From Mermis nigrescens (Eukaryota; Nematoda; Enoplea; Mermithida; Mermithidae), in NCBI GenBank assembly GCA_036768485.1, contig JAVLUZ010000542.1, positions 186,001 to 250,000 on the forward strand: 64,000 bases of DNA. Reading direction: 5' to 3'. Each line of letters begins with the position of its first letter. Within the stretch, counting starts at the first letter, position 1. Below the pieces are notes generated by a model. The model ran no database searches, had not been told where the DNA came from, and saw only the letters and a program-made list of their open reading frames with translations. Positions 45,712 to 57,471 of this stretch are shown here, one piece after another. The translations under genes were made by a program, and so were the position numbers.

Positions 45712-48150
45712 TAAACACATACAGTAACATACCACAATAATGACAGCAGTCCAAGAACGCGGAAAACAATATTGTTCTTAACATCAGCATTATCCTTTTT
45801 AAACAAGACAACCTTACATTATTTAAACAGATCAAAGTTTTTCAGCATAAACTTTACGCAAATATCAAGTGTAAGGAACACTAACGCTCAGATTTGGAAG
45901 TAAAATAAATTTGTAGTATAAACTACATATTGACAACAAATGAATAGTGCAAACTTTACACAACTACTAGGTGTATAGAAAACTAACAGTCAGATTCCCA
46001 ATTCTGATTTTACGTAGAACATTTTGAAAAAAATTAAGCTTCCGCAAGGCTCTAGAACTAAAGTTAAGATGCAGTGTAAACTTTACACAACCACAGAGTG
46101 TAAAGAAAATTTCAGTCGGATTCGTAATTCTGATATTACTGTGATATTACGATCAACATTTATGAAAAGATTAATTCTCCACAATGGACCGAGGACAAAT
46201 AAATATCAGATGTAAACCACTTTACACCACTGTTGAGTGCAAACAAACTGGCGTATCACATTTGGTTTCTGGTTAATTTTTAGACTTGAGATTATGTCCA
46301 GACTCATAACCCAGAACTTGGCAGAAAAAACAAGACAGAAACACGTTTAACTCCCCCATTTTTTTGAATTTACACCTCCCGAAAAAGCTAAATGTTGATG
46401 TAAACAAACGCAATTCGCTGTGACGCGTACCCCTTAGAAAGTACTTTATTTTTATCCTATTCGACCTCGCCCGACTTCTGAACAGAGAAAGTGGCGAACA
46501 AAAATGGACAAACACGTATTTTCCACTGTCCACCACATTGTAAACTTTAAAAATCTGAACCTAACGCCCCATTGAGTGTAAATAAATTCGGTTCGGGCCA
46601 GTTTGTAGCCCTTTGATTGTAGTACGTACGTTTGAATGTGCGAAACTTATGTTCCGCAAAATATTTGATATGATTTACCAATCAAAATACGAAAAAACCT
46701 GTTTTTTCGCCCATTTTACACCTCAGATTTCGAACTTTACACCCCCATAAACAACTCAATATTACGTTTTTTTAACGCGGCTTGCTTCGACCTGTAGCCC
46801 TTAAAAGTTATTTTATTTCTATTTTATTCAATTCATCCCAACTCATAATCGAAAAAGTTGGCAGAGAAATCTCGGACAAAATCTATTTTTTTACTCATCC
46901 ACTAGAGTGTAAAGTTTAAATCCCTGGTACTAATTGCGTATTGATTGTAGAAAAGTTTGCTGGTAAACACAAGATAGCCCTTGATCCATAGTACATTTCT
47001 GTCTGAAAAAATTTCTTAAATCTCATAACCGGAGTTGTTGGCAGACATAAACAAGTCGAAAGTGCATGGTTTTGCCGAAAGAATTTAAAAAATGAAAAAG
47101 TCAGTACTCAGAAGATTTGAACCCATTAGTCTTTTTTTAAACCCGCATGCGAGAACGGATGCGTCAGCCTCTGCACCAACTCGACAAATCGGCGAATTTT
47201 AATACTTAGTCAATTATTAAAAAATATTCATCATTCTACTGAAGTTTAAGAATAGTGCATTTATGATAATAAAAATAATTATTTATTGAAGACGAGTCAA
47301 AAACCTCTGAAATAAGAAAAATCTGATCAAACAATATGCAATACGGAGTTATCTATCGGCATTAGAAAATAGATATATAATTCAAAGTTCACCTCTTCAT
47401 ACCTCAACAAACAGTGGCTGTAGAACAGTTTAAAGGTCAGATTCGTTATTCTGACCTTACGGAGAACATTTTTTAAAAAAATTCATCATCCACGACGCTC
47501 TGGGCGGAAAAAAATTTTTCAGTGTAAAGTTTACACCTGCACTAATAACGCAATATTGATTGTAAAGAAACAAAATAAATTTTGACGTGTAGCGCTTAGG
47601 ACGAGGCACATTTTAAAGGTAGTTACCACGTTCTGTCTACTAAGTGGAGAATATGGCAGGGAAAAATATTTATTTGTCCCAGACTGTTTACAATAAACCG
47701 CCTCTAAATTTAAAAAATATTGTTTTTAAAAAAATAAAAAAGACCCTCTAGATTTTATAACCGTCTACCTTTTGAAATCAATCAGACTGCATAGAATGTA
47801 AAACTGAGTTAGATATGCTCGTGCACATGAAAACAGTAAAAAACCGTCTAATTTACACTCCTGTGCAACAACTAATGAGTGTAAAGAAATTTTAAGACCA
47901 GATTCGTAACCTACTAATCAAGGAAAACATTTTTAAAAAAATTGGCCCTCCGCAAATCATTTGAATTTTTGGTGTAAACTTTACACACTCACGACTCGCT
48001 CGGTGTTTAGTGTAAACAAAAAAATGGGGTCCTCAGTTTTTTTATTATCTACCTTTTAAAAAAACCGCACCTCTCAGATGTATGCGTTATAGCTATGAGG
48101 GGGGCATATGTTGGGGGTACCCAAGTATATTATAGGTACGTGCTAACGCG
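45712..48150 (+). repeat. ~180-bp satellite block 2, left arm
   Basis: It has the same monomers as block 1: TACCCCTTAGAAAGTAC-like boxes near 46430, 46605, 46790 and 46975, with TTTACAC palindromes between. It ends near 48150 in GGGGTACCCAAGTATATTAT. Sequence from 45712 is continuous with element H. Confidence 0.7.
47100..47190 (-). ncRNA. Possible tRNA-like remnant
   Basis: On the minus strand TGGTGCAGAGGC (box A-like) is followed about 50 bases on by GGGTTCAAATCTTCTGAGTA (box B-like). Stems do not pair well, so it is at most a decayed tRNA or SINE head. Confidence 0.2.
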
Positions 48151-48159
48151 CTACCTATG

Positions 48160-48308
48160 AATTCAAAGTTCAACTCTTCATACCTCAACAAACAGTGGCT
48201 GTAGAAAAGTTTAAAGGTCAGATTCGTTATTCTGACCTTACGGAGAACATTTTAAAAAAATTCATCATCCACGACGCTCTGGGCGGAAAACATTTTTTTC
48301 AGTGTAAG
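48160..48308 (+). repeat. Partial satellite copy, first half
   Basis: A direct repeat of 47377-47527 (TTCAAAGTTCACCTCTTCAT...). It is cut at 48308 by an LTR and resumes at 49286 with sequence matching 47768-47958. Confidence 0.85.
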
Positions 48309-49285
48309 TGTAACTACGAGAGTTACACGCCGGCGAACTAGTGTTAGCAGTTCGCGTACTTTAACATAGCCAAATACGAGTAGCTATTGCGCGATAGTGT
48401 ACTTGTGGCTATCTATGCCTTCAGTTTCTCAACTATTCCCAAATTTTCAATATAAAAATCAATAAGATACTTGTCCGGTAAATTAGAATTAAGTGTATGG
48501 TAATAGTAATTGTTTTAATCAGTCACCGCATAGTCGTATTCTAGAAGCTTCGACGTGAATTAAAAGTAATCTCGTTTAACGTTAGTTTGTCGTAAACTTT
48601 TCGTTTACTGTAGCGATCCCCTGATGGGATAGGAGTCTAGTTAGTTTTGACGATTATTCTCGTTGTGCGTTATGTTCGTTGTTAATTTTGTTCCTTCTTC
48701 TCCCGGCTATAGGCCGAAGTGTGTACATAGCGAATAAAATTATAAAAACCCACCCAGGGGTCTCTTTATACCGAGGGTGAGGTCGGTGCTTCTTGTCGTC
48801 GAGGATTTCTTGATATTTGGTGGAGGATTAGGTAAATTTCGTGTGATTATTTATTTCTGTTCAAAATTCAATATTCTTTTCTCAATCCCAAAATTGGTCA
48901 AAAATATTATTTAATCTTTTATGATTACTGATCAGATTAGAGCTCGTTGGTGTTGTTTTCAAATTTCATTGTGCTTCGTACATTAGGAACCAAAAACATT
49001 TCTGATTAATTCGAACCTCGAAAATAAGCTAAATCATCAACTTGAGCGGGATTGAGATAGGTCAACTGACCTTGCAGCATTACCGGGATTAGGTAGGTAC
49101 TCTAGGATCTAGGGCGTAGCTGCCGAGACTTCCGCCAAGAAGCAGTCAGCAATATTAGGACTGAGGGAGTCGAAGCCGTAGGTCTTACAAGGGTCCAGAG
49201 GATCGAAGTTTTTTTAATCACGCGATCGGGGCCAGCGCTAAGAGCAGATTTAAGTACATAGGTACCTAGGTAAGTCCCGAAGGTG
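48309..49285 (+). mobile_element. LTR retroelement fragment: 5' LTR plus leader
   Basis: A LTR-like segment of about 508 bp begins TGTAACTACGAGAGTTACAC at 48309. It includes GAATAAAATTATAAAA near 48741 and ends before TTGGTGGAGGATTAGG (48817), a possible primer binding site. The leader to 49285 matches the inverse of 10370-10410 and resembles 20990-21250. The 3' LTR and all coding regions are missing. Confidence 0.5.
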
Positions 49286-49475
49286 ACCTTTTGAAACCAA
49301 TCAGACTGCATAGAATGTAAAACTGAGTTAGATATGCTCTTGCACATGAAAACAGTAAAAAACCGTCTAATTTACACTCATGTGCAACAACCAATGAGTG
49401 TAAAGAAATTTTAAGACCAGATTCGTAACCTACTAATTAGGGAAAACATTTTTAAAAAAATCGGCCCTCCGCGAG
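49286..49475 (+). repeat. Partial satellite copy, second half
   Basis: About 95% identical by eye to 47768-47958 in the same orientation (AATCAGACTGCATAGAATGT...). Together with 48160-48308 it is one satellite copy split by the LTR fragment. Confidence 0.9.
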
Positions 49476-49479
49476 ATTA

Positions 49480-51795
49480 GGTTAACCCCAACATATGTCC
49501 ACCCCCTACAGCTATATCGTAAATTTCTGTATATTGCGTTTTTAAAAGATAGATAATGAAAAAAATTCGAAGCCAGTATTTTTTGTTTTTTTAAAAATGA
49601 ATACCAGGTGTGTAAAGAGCGTGTAAAGTTTTACTGTACGTTATAACATCTACTTTTTTAAAATTAATGCCATTTACTAAACTCTCCTAACTCAGTTTTG
49701 CAGTCTCTTTAGTCTGGTTTTTTTAAAATATAGACAATGGACAAAGCTCAAAACCACTTTTTTGTTTTTTCGAAAGTGACGTATTTCCATAGTGGCAGTG
49801 TAAAGAGTGTGAAGAATCTCAGGGTGAAAAGACACGTTTTGGCCTGTATTTTGTCTGCCAACAACTCCACTTATGAGTCCCCAAAAATTTGTTCCAGCAG
49901 AAATATACTATTACTCAGGGGCTACTTTCGGCTTACCGGCAAACTTTTAGGTACTCAATACAGAGTTAGATATAGAGGTTTAAACTTTACATTCTAGTGG
50001 ATGATGTAAACAAACTGAAGAATTTTCAGCCAACTAATCCGCTTATAAGTCGGGATAAATTGAATGAAATGGAAATAAAGTAGGTACCTTTTAAAGGCTA
50101 CACGTCGCAGCAAACCGCGTTTAAAAACCGCAATATTGAATTATTTATGGGGTGTAAAGTTCAAAATTAGGGGTGTAAAATGGGCGGAAAACACATTTTT
50201 TCCCTATCTTGATTGATAAATATCAAATATTTTGTGGAGCAGAGGTTTTGCTCATACAAACGTATTCGATTTTAATACAATGTTATGGATGATGAAAAAA
50301 TATGTTTTTGTCCTTTCTTTAGTTCGCCACTTTCTCCATTTAGAAGTCAATATAAGTCGAATATAATAAAAATAAGATACTTTCTAAGGGAAACACGTCA
50401 CAGCTAATTGCCTTTATTTACATCAATATTTATCTTTTTCAGGTGTAAAGTCAAAAATCGGGGGTGTTAAACGTGTTTCTGTCTTGATTTTTTCTGCCAG
50501 CTTCTCCGGTTATGAGTCTGGAGATGATCTCTAGTCTAAAAATGTACCAGGAATCGAATGTGATTCACCAGTAGGGCGCGTTTGTTTACACTCAAGATTG
50601 GTGTAAAGTGGTTTACATCTAATATTAAACTCTTCAGACCATTGTGGAGAGTTGATTTTTTTCATAAATACTGATATTATGTATATAAGTGTAATATCAG
50701 AATAACGAATCCGGTTATAGAGCATTGTAAAAGTTCAATTTTTTCAAAATGTTCTATGTAACGTCAGAATTACGGGTCTGACTGTTAGTTTTCTCTAAGC
50801 CCAGCAGTTGTGTGAAGTTTACGCTATTTGATGTATAGTTTACACTACCGATTTGTTTTACTTCCAATCGTTGCAAAACATTAATTGTTTTCTTTTAAAA
50901 TATGTTCCGTAAAGTCAGGATTATGAATCTGACTGTACGTTTTCTTTACACTCAGTAGTTGTGCAAAGTGTACACTGAAAATTAAGTTAAGTTTCAGAGC
51001 ATTGTAGACGTTTAATTTTTTTGTTCAAATGTTCCATGCAATGTCAGGATAGCGGATCTGAGTGTATAAGTTCTTTACACCCAGTATTTGCGCAGTTTAT
51101 GCTGAAAACATTTAATCTGTTTAATTAAGGTAGTCTTCTTTATTAGAGATAATGCTAATATTCAGAAAAAACATTGTTTTCCGCGTCCTTGGACTGCTGT
51201 AATTATTGTAGCATGTTAACCGTAAGTGTGTAACGGGGGCGCCGCCTCCCACCGTTACGTGAGCAAAATTTTACCCGCACCGGTTTCCCGGATCTTCCGC
51301 TCTGATTCGCGTGTGTAGTACTAATCGACTACTCGGGCTCTTGCTCACAACTGCGCAAAGTATTGAATAATATTGAGAAACAATGAAACATCAATGTCAC
51401 GGGTTATACTTCTAAGTAGGCATTTCTAGCCGTGTAGTAGCACTCCTGCTACACTCCTCCCCCTCTAGGAGAAAGCGCAAGCGCAGACAACTCCAGAGAA
51501 CGAACTCTGGGACCTCCAATATGTGACGGGGGCGCCGCCTCCCACCGTTACGTGAGCAAAATTTTACCCGCACCGGTTTCCCGGATCTTCCGCTCTGATT
51601 CGCGTGTGTAGTACTAATCGACTTCTCGGGCTCTTGCTCACAACTGCGCAAAGTATTGAATAATATTGAGAAACAATGAAACATCAATGTCACGGGTTAT
51701 ACTTCTAAGTAGGCATTTCTAGCCGTGTAGTAGCACTCCTGCTACAAGTGTTTACTGACTGATTTGCTCGAAACATGCTAATCGAAAGTAGGGTA
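49480..51795 (-). repeat. ~180-bp satellite block 3, inverted right arm
   Basis: The inverse of block 2: for example 50585-50720 matches the inverse of about 46110-46250. It starts with CCAACATATGTCCACCCCCTAC, the inverse of the block 2 end, and runs into element H copy 2. It is interrupted at 51229-51746 by a TRIM element. Confidence 0.75.
51229..51746 (-). mobile_element. TRIM: 518-bp miniature LTR retrotransposon
   Basis: Two 225-bp LTRs (51229-51453 and 51522-51746) differ at only two positions. They flank a 68-bp interior. On the minus strand the interior starts, 3 bases after the LTR, with TGGAGGTCCCAGAGTTCG (51501-51518), a primer binding site complementary to a tRNA 3' end. It finishes with the purine tract AGAGGGGGAGGAG next to the other LTR. 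AGTG is duplicated at the flanks (51225-51228, 51747-51750). The sister arm at 45708-45745 is the empty site. It has no coding capacity, so mobilisation would need enzymes from another element. Confidence 0.95.
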
Positions 51796-52625
51796 CTAGC
51801 AAGGAAAAATGGATGCAACAAAAAAAAACGAATATACATGGGATTATGGATTATTAATGATGTAAAAGGAGGAAACTAGGAAAAAGCTCCTATCTATATG
51901 CCTTAAGTCGCAAAAACTGTTAAAAATTAGACTTCCCTAATCAACGCCGAAAATCGAAGTATATTATGCGGCCTCTGAAAAAATGTAACCTTCTTTAAAT
52001 AAATTCCAATGCTTCACATAGGATTGTATAAACATGATCTAAGGTGTAAACTTTTTGTAAATTACTTACAAGTAGCAACGCTGACTTGATTCGTATGTGA
52101 CTGATAGAAAACTAATTGCAATTGTATTTAATGGTGTTTTATTTTGTTGTCATGCGCATAATAGCAAGCAAACCTGGAATCAGTTGGTTAGTGCGCACAA
52201 TCGTTGCGGGCATAAAAGTGTACCTACATGTAGTCTCTTTCACGTAAGCTTACGCCTTTCCTATCGCTTTCAACCAACAATTTCTTTGATTGTCTCGAAT
52301 GCATCGATATTTGCTGTTTCATTAAATTGGCTTACAAAGTCTCTCCTAATTTACTACATCTAATTTCCCATAGCTAGCTACTGCACTAGCTAACATGCTG
52401 TTCTTTCATTGGTTTTTTGGTCGAATTGTTTATTTCAATGTGCAGGCCGCAGAATATATTTCGATTTTTTGCGTTGGTTAGAGTAAGCCTGACTTTTAAG
52501 TCTGCGATTCTAGGCATACATACACATAGGAGTTTTTCCTAGTCCTCTCCTTTTGCATCCTTAATAATCCATAATCCCAAGTATATTCGCCTTTTTTGAT
52601 CCATTGGAGCATTTTTCCTTGCTAG
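51796..52625. mobile_element. TIR element H, copy 2
   Basis: Ends CTAGCAAGGAAAAATG and CATTTTTCCTTGCTAG with long inverted repeats matching copy 1. TA is on the left; the right flank is TG, leading into a (CA)n tract. 830 bp. Confidence 0.85.
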
Positions 52626-52626
52626 T

Positions 52627-52767
<141 letters not shown>

Positions 52768-52791
52768 ATCGTAATGGGCAGTGGTGGTGAG

Positions 52792-52937
52792 CACACCTGG
52801 GCGTGGGGAGGTGGTTTGGGGGTATGCACCCCCAGAAACCAAAATACCCCCCCCGGAATTCAATTTTTGAAAATTTTTTCGTTTGTTTCGCAATTTTTTG
52901 ATGCCAATGGATAGAATTTTCTTGCTGCCCACGTATG
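52792..52937 (-). mobile_element. MITE-A, 146-bp internally deleted copy
   Basis: A perfect duplication GTGGTGAG (52784-52791, 52938-52945). Ends CACACCTGGGCGTGGGG and GCTGCCCACGTATG. The middle of the family sequence is missing. Confidence 0.92.
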
Positions 52938-52945
52938 GTGGTGAG

Positions 52946-53300
52946 GTGACCAAATTCTAGAGGGTCTGGATGGTATAAAATTGGCGCAAATCCCAAAAAT
53001 CGATTTTGGGGGTTTATCGATTTTTGGGGAGTCTGCCGCATGCTGGGAGGGTCTAACTGCCCATGCCCATGTGTGTCGAGCCATCTTTGTACAACATGCG
53101 AACAAAAACATTTTGGGACGAAGGTCGAATTAGATTTTAAAGACATTCACGGTCTGGGGTCAACCTCACACATGGGCATGCGAGTGGTTTCCTTTCCCCG
53201 CTGAAATTTATTTTGGTAACTTTCCGGCGATTTCACCTACCTAGCCCCCAGAATTTCTTGCTGCCCATGTATGGTCAGTCTGGTCAGAGGCCATTCAGCT
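52946..53300. other. MITE-related debris
   Basis: Fragments TCTAACTGCCCATGCCCATGTGTG near 53055 and TTTCTTGCTGCCCATGTATGG near 53255 resemble MITE-A/Y ends, but complete elements cannot be delimited. Confidence 0.4.
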
Positions 53301-53604
53301 AACGTTATTAAAAATCGGTAGAAAGGTTTAAATTGCGTAATCTACATATATTACTTTGGAGTTGTATGTGCCCTAAAAAGTTTTAAGTGGATAACATGGT
53401 GATTCTCATATTTCGGCTCAATAAATGTTCCGGCCCCTTGATTTCTTAATTTTGATCGAAATGGCTCGATCGGGCTCCTGAAGCCCGAAAATGACGGGTT
53501 ACTAAAAACGTTTTAGCGGCTCTAGCGGCTTATGTAATTGCACTGGAGCAAATTTTTTACGCCATCCTAAGCCAACTCTTTTATGTGCTTTCGACAGGTG
53601 TAGA

Positions 53605-53858
53605 CATAGGTGGGCAGCACCGAAATTCTGGGAAGGGGGAGGGGTGAAAAAATTTTCAAAGGTAAAAAATGGTCTTAAAAGTGGTCGTATGGCGACCGTT
53701 TTTCGACGTTTCTCATTGAGCACTATCCATTGGCATCAAAAAATCGCTAAAAAAGCAAAAAAAAATTTCAAAATTTGAATTCTGGGGGGGGTATTTTGAT
53801 TTCTGGAAGGGGGGTATTTCAACTTCTGGGGGGTGCATACCCCCCACGCCCATGTGTG
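53605..53858 (+). mobile_element. MITE-A copy with perfect target duplication
   Basis: GGTGTAGA on both sides (53597-53604, 53859-53866). Ends CATAGGTGGGCAGCACC and CACGCCCATGTGTG. Confidence 0.93.
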
Positions 53859-54109
53859 GGTGTAGACCATTACACCACAGCTAGACTAACGAAAAGCCGC
53901 AAGAAAAGTTTTTAAAGTGCATTTTTCTCTCAAATTTTAGCGGATGAATTTCATTTAAGCTTCAATTATTTGTTAAAGATGGTATGACTGACCTTACTAA
54001 AAATTTGAAAAAATTCACGGATTGGTTTTTGAGATACAGGAGCCCAAACATACCATATCTATTACGTAAAATTTTGGGTTTTTGTCTCTTTGCAGAAGCA
54101 CAAGTAAAG

Positions 54110-54470
54110 CACAAGCATGGGAATTCTAGGGGAATTGAAATTTTGAAAAACCTTTCTTGGGCTCGAAAATGGTGGATATGCGTCAAAAACGACGTTTGTG
54201 ATGATGCTCTATCTTTCTAGAGCATAAAAACAAAAGTTCGAAAAACATGAAAAAAGTCGAACAAATTGAACAATATATGTACATATAGGTAAAACATGAG
54301 TATGTGGCGCGAAACACTTTTAAGCAAGTAAAGCGCTTAAAGAGTACTTTTTCTATAGACTTTCGGGAAAATTTTGAAAAATCGCCAATTATGGGGGAAG
54401 TGAAAAATTCCCGCGGAGGAGGGGGTAAAAATTTTTCTGAGAGGGGAAGAAAACCCCAAGATCATGTATG
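54110..54470. repeat. Dispersed repeat E, copy 3
   Basis: It shares TCAAAAACGACGTTTGTGAT, GCTCTATCTTTCTAGAGCAT and AATCGCCAATTATGGGGG with the other E copies, and has a decayed GGCGCGAAACAC motif. Confidence 0.6.
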
Positions 54471-54575
54471 GTTAATTGCCGAAATCAGCCCCTGGGGTTT
54501 CTGAGACCTCTGATTATGAATCTCAAAGTGCACGATCTGGCACCATACATGTAAAACATGGAAATTCTGGGGAGG

Positions 54576-54813
54576 CATAGGTGGACGGCACCGAAATTCG
54601 GGAGGGGGGGGGTGCAAGATTTTTCAAAGGTCAAAAAATAGCCTGAAAAATGGTGGTATGGCGAAATTACACCATTTTCAACGTTTCTTACTGAGCACTA
54701 TTTATTGGCATCAAAAAATTGCGAGAAAAAACAAAAAAAATTGAAAAATTGAATTCTGGGGGTATTTTGGGTTCTCGGGGGGTGCATGCCCCCACCCCCA
54801 ACACCCACGTATG
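54576..54813 (+). mobile_element. MITE-A copy
   Basis: Ends CATAGGTGGACGGCACC and ACACCCACGTATG; family interior clear. The flanks match poorly (5 of 8). Confidence 0.8.
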
Positions 54814-54829
54814 AGGGGGTGAAGTGAAA

Positions 54830-55215
54830 TTATAAAGTGCCTTTTTTGGATCCAAAAAGGTATGTAGGTTAGCGTCAAAAACATCGTTTTTCAGCGTTTC
54901 TGACGATGCTCTATCTTTCCAGAGCATAACAACATTTCGAAAAGGAATCAATAAAAGTCGGAACAAATTGAACAAAATACGGTCAAAACATGAGTATAAT
55001 GGCGCCAAGCGCCGAATTTTGGCATTTTTGAGCACATAGATAGCTGAAAACGCTTGAAAAAGCATCGTTTCCACAAATTTCTGGAAAATTTTTTGGAAAA
55101 TTTAAAAAAAAATCGCCAATTCTGGGGGAGAGGGTGAAAAAATTTTTGCGGGGGGGGGGGGGGGAGGGGGTGAAAATTTGTGTGGGGGTTGTAATGTCTG
55201 GCACCATAAATTACG
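54830..55215. repeat. Dispersed repeat E, copy 4
   Basis: AGCGTCAAAAACATCGTTTTTC, TGACGATGCTCTATCTTTCC and GGCGCCAAGCGCCGAA are present. It includes a poly-G run at about 55149-55170. Confidence 0.6.
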
Positions 55216-55510
55216 TGGGGGAAGGGTTAGAAAATTACGGATGCTTCCGAAAAGCAAGATAACTCATTTAGGACGACTTCGCAGCAGAGCAAGATATTAA
55301 ATTATAAATGCTCTTCTTGATGATGTAAATAAAGATGCGTACGATCCAAACCGTAAGTGGCAAACGCATGGCTTTTGAAAATGCTAAATTCGATTTTGAA
55401 CATCTCTGCTTCCAGCAACTATTTTATAACCTTTAGAATTTGTTTGCAAATCGGTCAAACTCTGATATATTTTCCTGCTTATTTACAATGCACTCTAATT
55501 TTCACACGCG

Positions 55511-55664
55511 CACACGTGGGCATGGGGGGTTTGGGATGTATGCACCCCCAGAAGGCCGAATGATCTATGAGAAACGTTGAAAAATGATGTTTTTTCGCCA
55601 TACCACCATTTTTTGACCGTGAAAAAATCTTACCCTCCCAGAATTTTGGTGCTGCCCACCTATG
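55511..55664 (-). mobile_element. MITE-A, 154-bp internally deleted copy
   Basis: Flanks CACACGCG (55503-55510) and CACACGAG (55665-55672), 7 of 8. Ends CACACGTGGGCATGGG and GCTGCCCACCTATG. Confidence 0.88.
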
Positions 55665-56347
55665 CACACGAGCAGAAAAAGTGAGCAAGAACCATTGGTA
55701 AGTAAGCAAAATAAGATTAATCATTGTAAAGTGACTATAAAATCTGCTTAATTCAAACACAATATTTTTGTGAATTCGGTGACTTACAAGTTACAACCAC
55801 ACTTGGGCGTGGGAGGGTGGGGAGCAGGGAACGACCGAAGCCTCGGCTTCGGCCGAAGGTGGGGTGTTTTCTTGCTTGCCGAAGCAAAAAAGGAAAAAAG
55901 GCCGAAGGCCGAAGCTTTTTTTTCAGGTCAATTTTTTATTCGCATTAAAATTTAGACAATGTGTAATATAACTAACTCCAGACGACGCCATTTAGCTCAA
56001 TTTATCTTCTAGTCACCTTAAATTTTGTTAAAAATATGCTCACAACAGTAACTTTGACTATATAAACAGCAAGCAACCATGTACTATTAACAAAAGCTGA
56101 CTCATCTAAGCATTATATCTGCTCCGCATCTGTTTCCATTTTCAAAAAAGTTCGACTATGAATGAATCACTAGCGATCGCGAAAATGATGAAACACTTCA
56201 GGGAAAAGCCACACCTTTATTCCTACATATCTCACATTTGAAGGCATGTCTTTTTTTATTCGAAATTCCAACGCCATCTTTGTACTTGTTGTATATCGCG
56301 TGTCTACTGTGTACCAGTGTTTTTATTTTAACAATGTCCGTTTGTAC

Positions 56348-57471
56348 TAGGGATGCATCGGGGCCAGGCCCCGGCCGCGGGGCCAAAATAGGCAACTTTC
56401 AGCCTATTATTTAGAATTATCTCAACGTTTTTTGTTCGGATTTTGGCGATATTTTGAGGAAAAAATCGTGCATAATCGCCTGTGCATATCATTCATGTAT
56501 AACAAAACATTGGTCACAAATTTTGTTTCATAAATTTAGCTTATTCACGTTTATAGCTGCAGCAATTTAATAGTCAAAACCGATAATCTACAAGTTCCTC
56601 GCCAAATACACTAGCGTTTCTAATCGCTCATGCAGCAAACGAGAACGGGAATCCGAGCAAATATTGCCGCTTGTACTGGACAAGCGTTCACTCGGGGTAC
56701 ACATGGGCGGGGGCTCATATATTTCCTTGTCAGTTATATATGCCAGGGCCGGCTAAGTTTCCAATTTTGTCCGCAAAAAGCCGATCGGATCCAATTCTGT
56801 TCCGACCTTTTCTTCTGCATGAGAAAAAGCATACGTTTAGCATTTTGTGGCATTCCTGTAGGTTTGTTTGCCGGATGAACGGGTACGTAGCTCTGGGGGG
56901 AATGGAGGGTCCGGTCGGACAACATAAAATTCAGGAAAATCTGAAAAATATGACTTTTTAAACGTTATTTTGTGTCGTTTTTGGTTTTTTTGGGCTTAGT
57001 CCATCCAAAATTGGTGTTGGTCACCCCAAAATAGGACGGCCAGCTACATGTCTGCGGATGAAATTCCAAAAGATGTTTTTTGTGTTGGATTGGCTGTCAA
57101 CATAAACTATACACGCGAAATATCTATCCTTGTTTAAGCTATTTTCAACTCGTCTGATCTAAAACATGAGTAATTCGGCTAATAATGATGCAAGTTACGT
57201 GAATTGGGCCAAATTTTATAAGTGGTAGGAAAAATTTTTGGCCTATATAAGCTATGATGATTAATTGAACTCGAAAATACATGTGGAACGGATGCCATAG
57301 ACTTGCCCAGACGCTATTTTGCATAAGTCACATTTTGCCAAATACATATGTATACATGGTATATCCTGGATATAGCAAAAATAGTTAGCCCCGGTTGGTC
57401 CAAGTCTCTAGTACCGGCCCCGGCGCCGGGCCCAGGCCCCGGTCAAAAAAGGCGGCCACGGTGCATCCCTA
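56348..57471. mobile_element. 1.1 kb hAT-like element, TAGGGATGCA ends
   Basis: Ends TAGGGATGCATCGGGGCC and, inverted, TAGGGATGCACCGTGGCC, with GGCCCCGGCGCCGGGCC-type runs inside both. Flanks GTTTGTAC (56340-56347) and CTTTGTAC (57472-57479), 7 of 8, hAT pattern. Non-coding. Confidence 0.88.
56880..57054. mobile_element. CAGGCACGTAGC-type MITE at the core of nest 1
   Basis: A perfect duplication CGGATGAA (56872-56879, 57055-57062). Ends CGGGTACGTAGCTCTGG and CCAGCTACATGTCTG. Related to 26396-26554. Confidence 0.92.

Noticed and set aside
51412..51693. 93-codon minus-strand ORF
   Set aside because: It spans the TRIM LTR-interior-LTR; TRIMs do not code.
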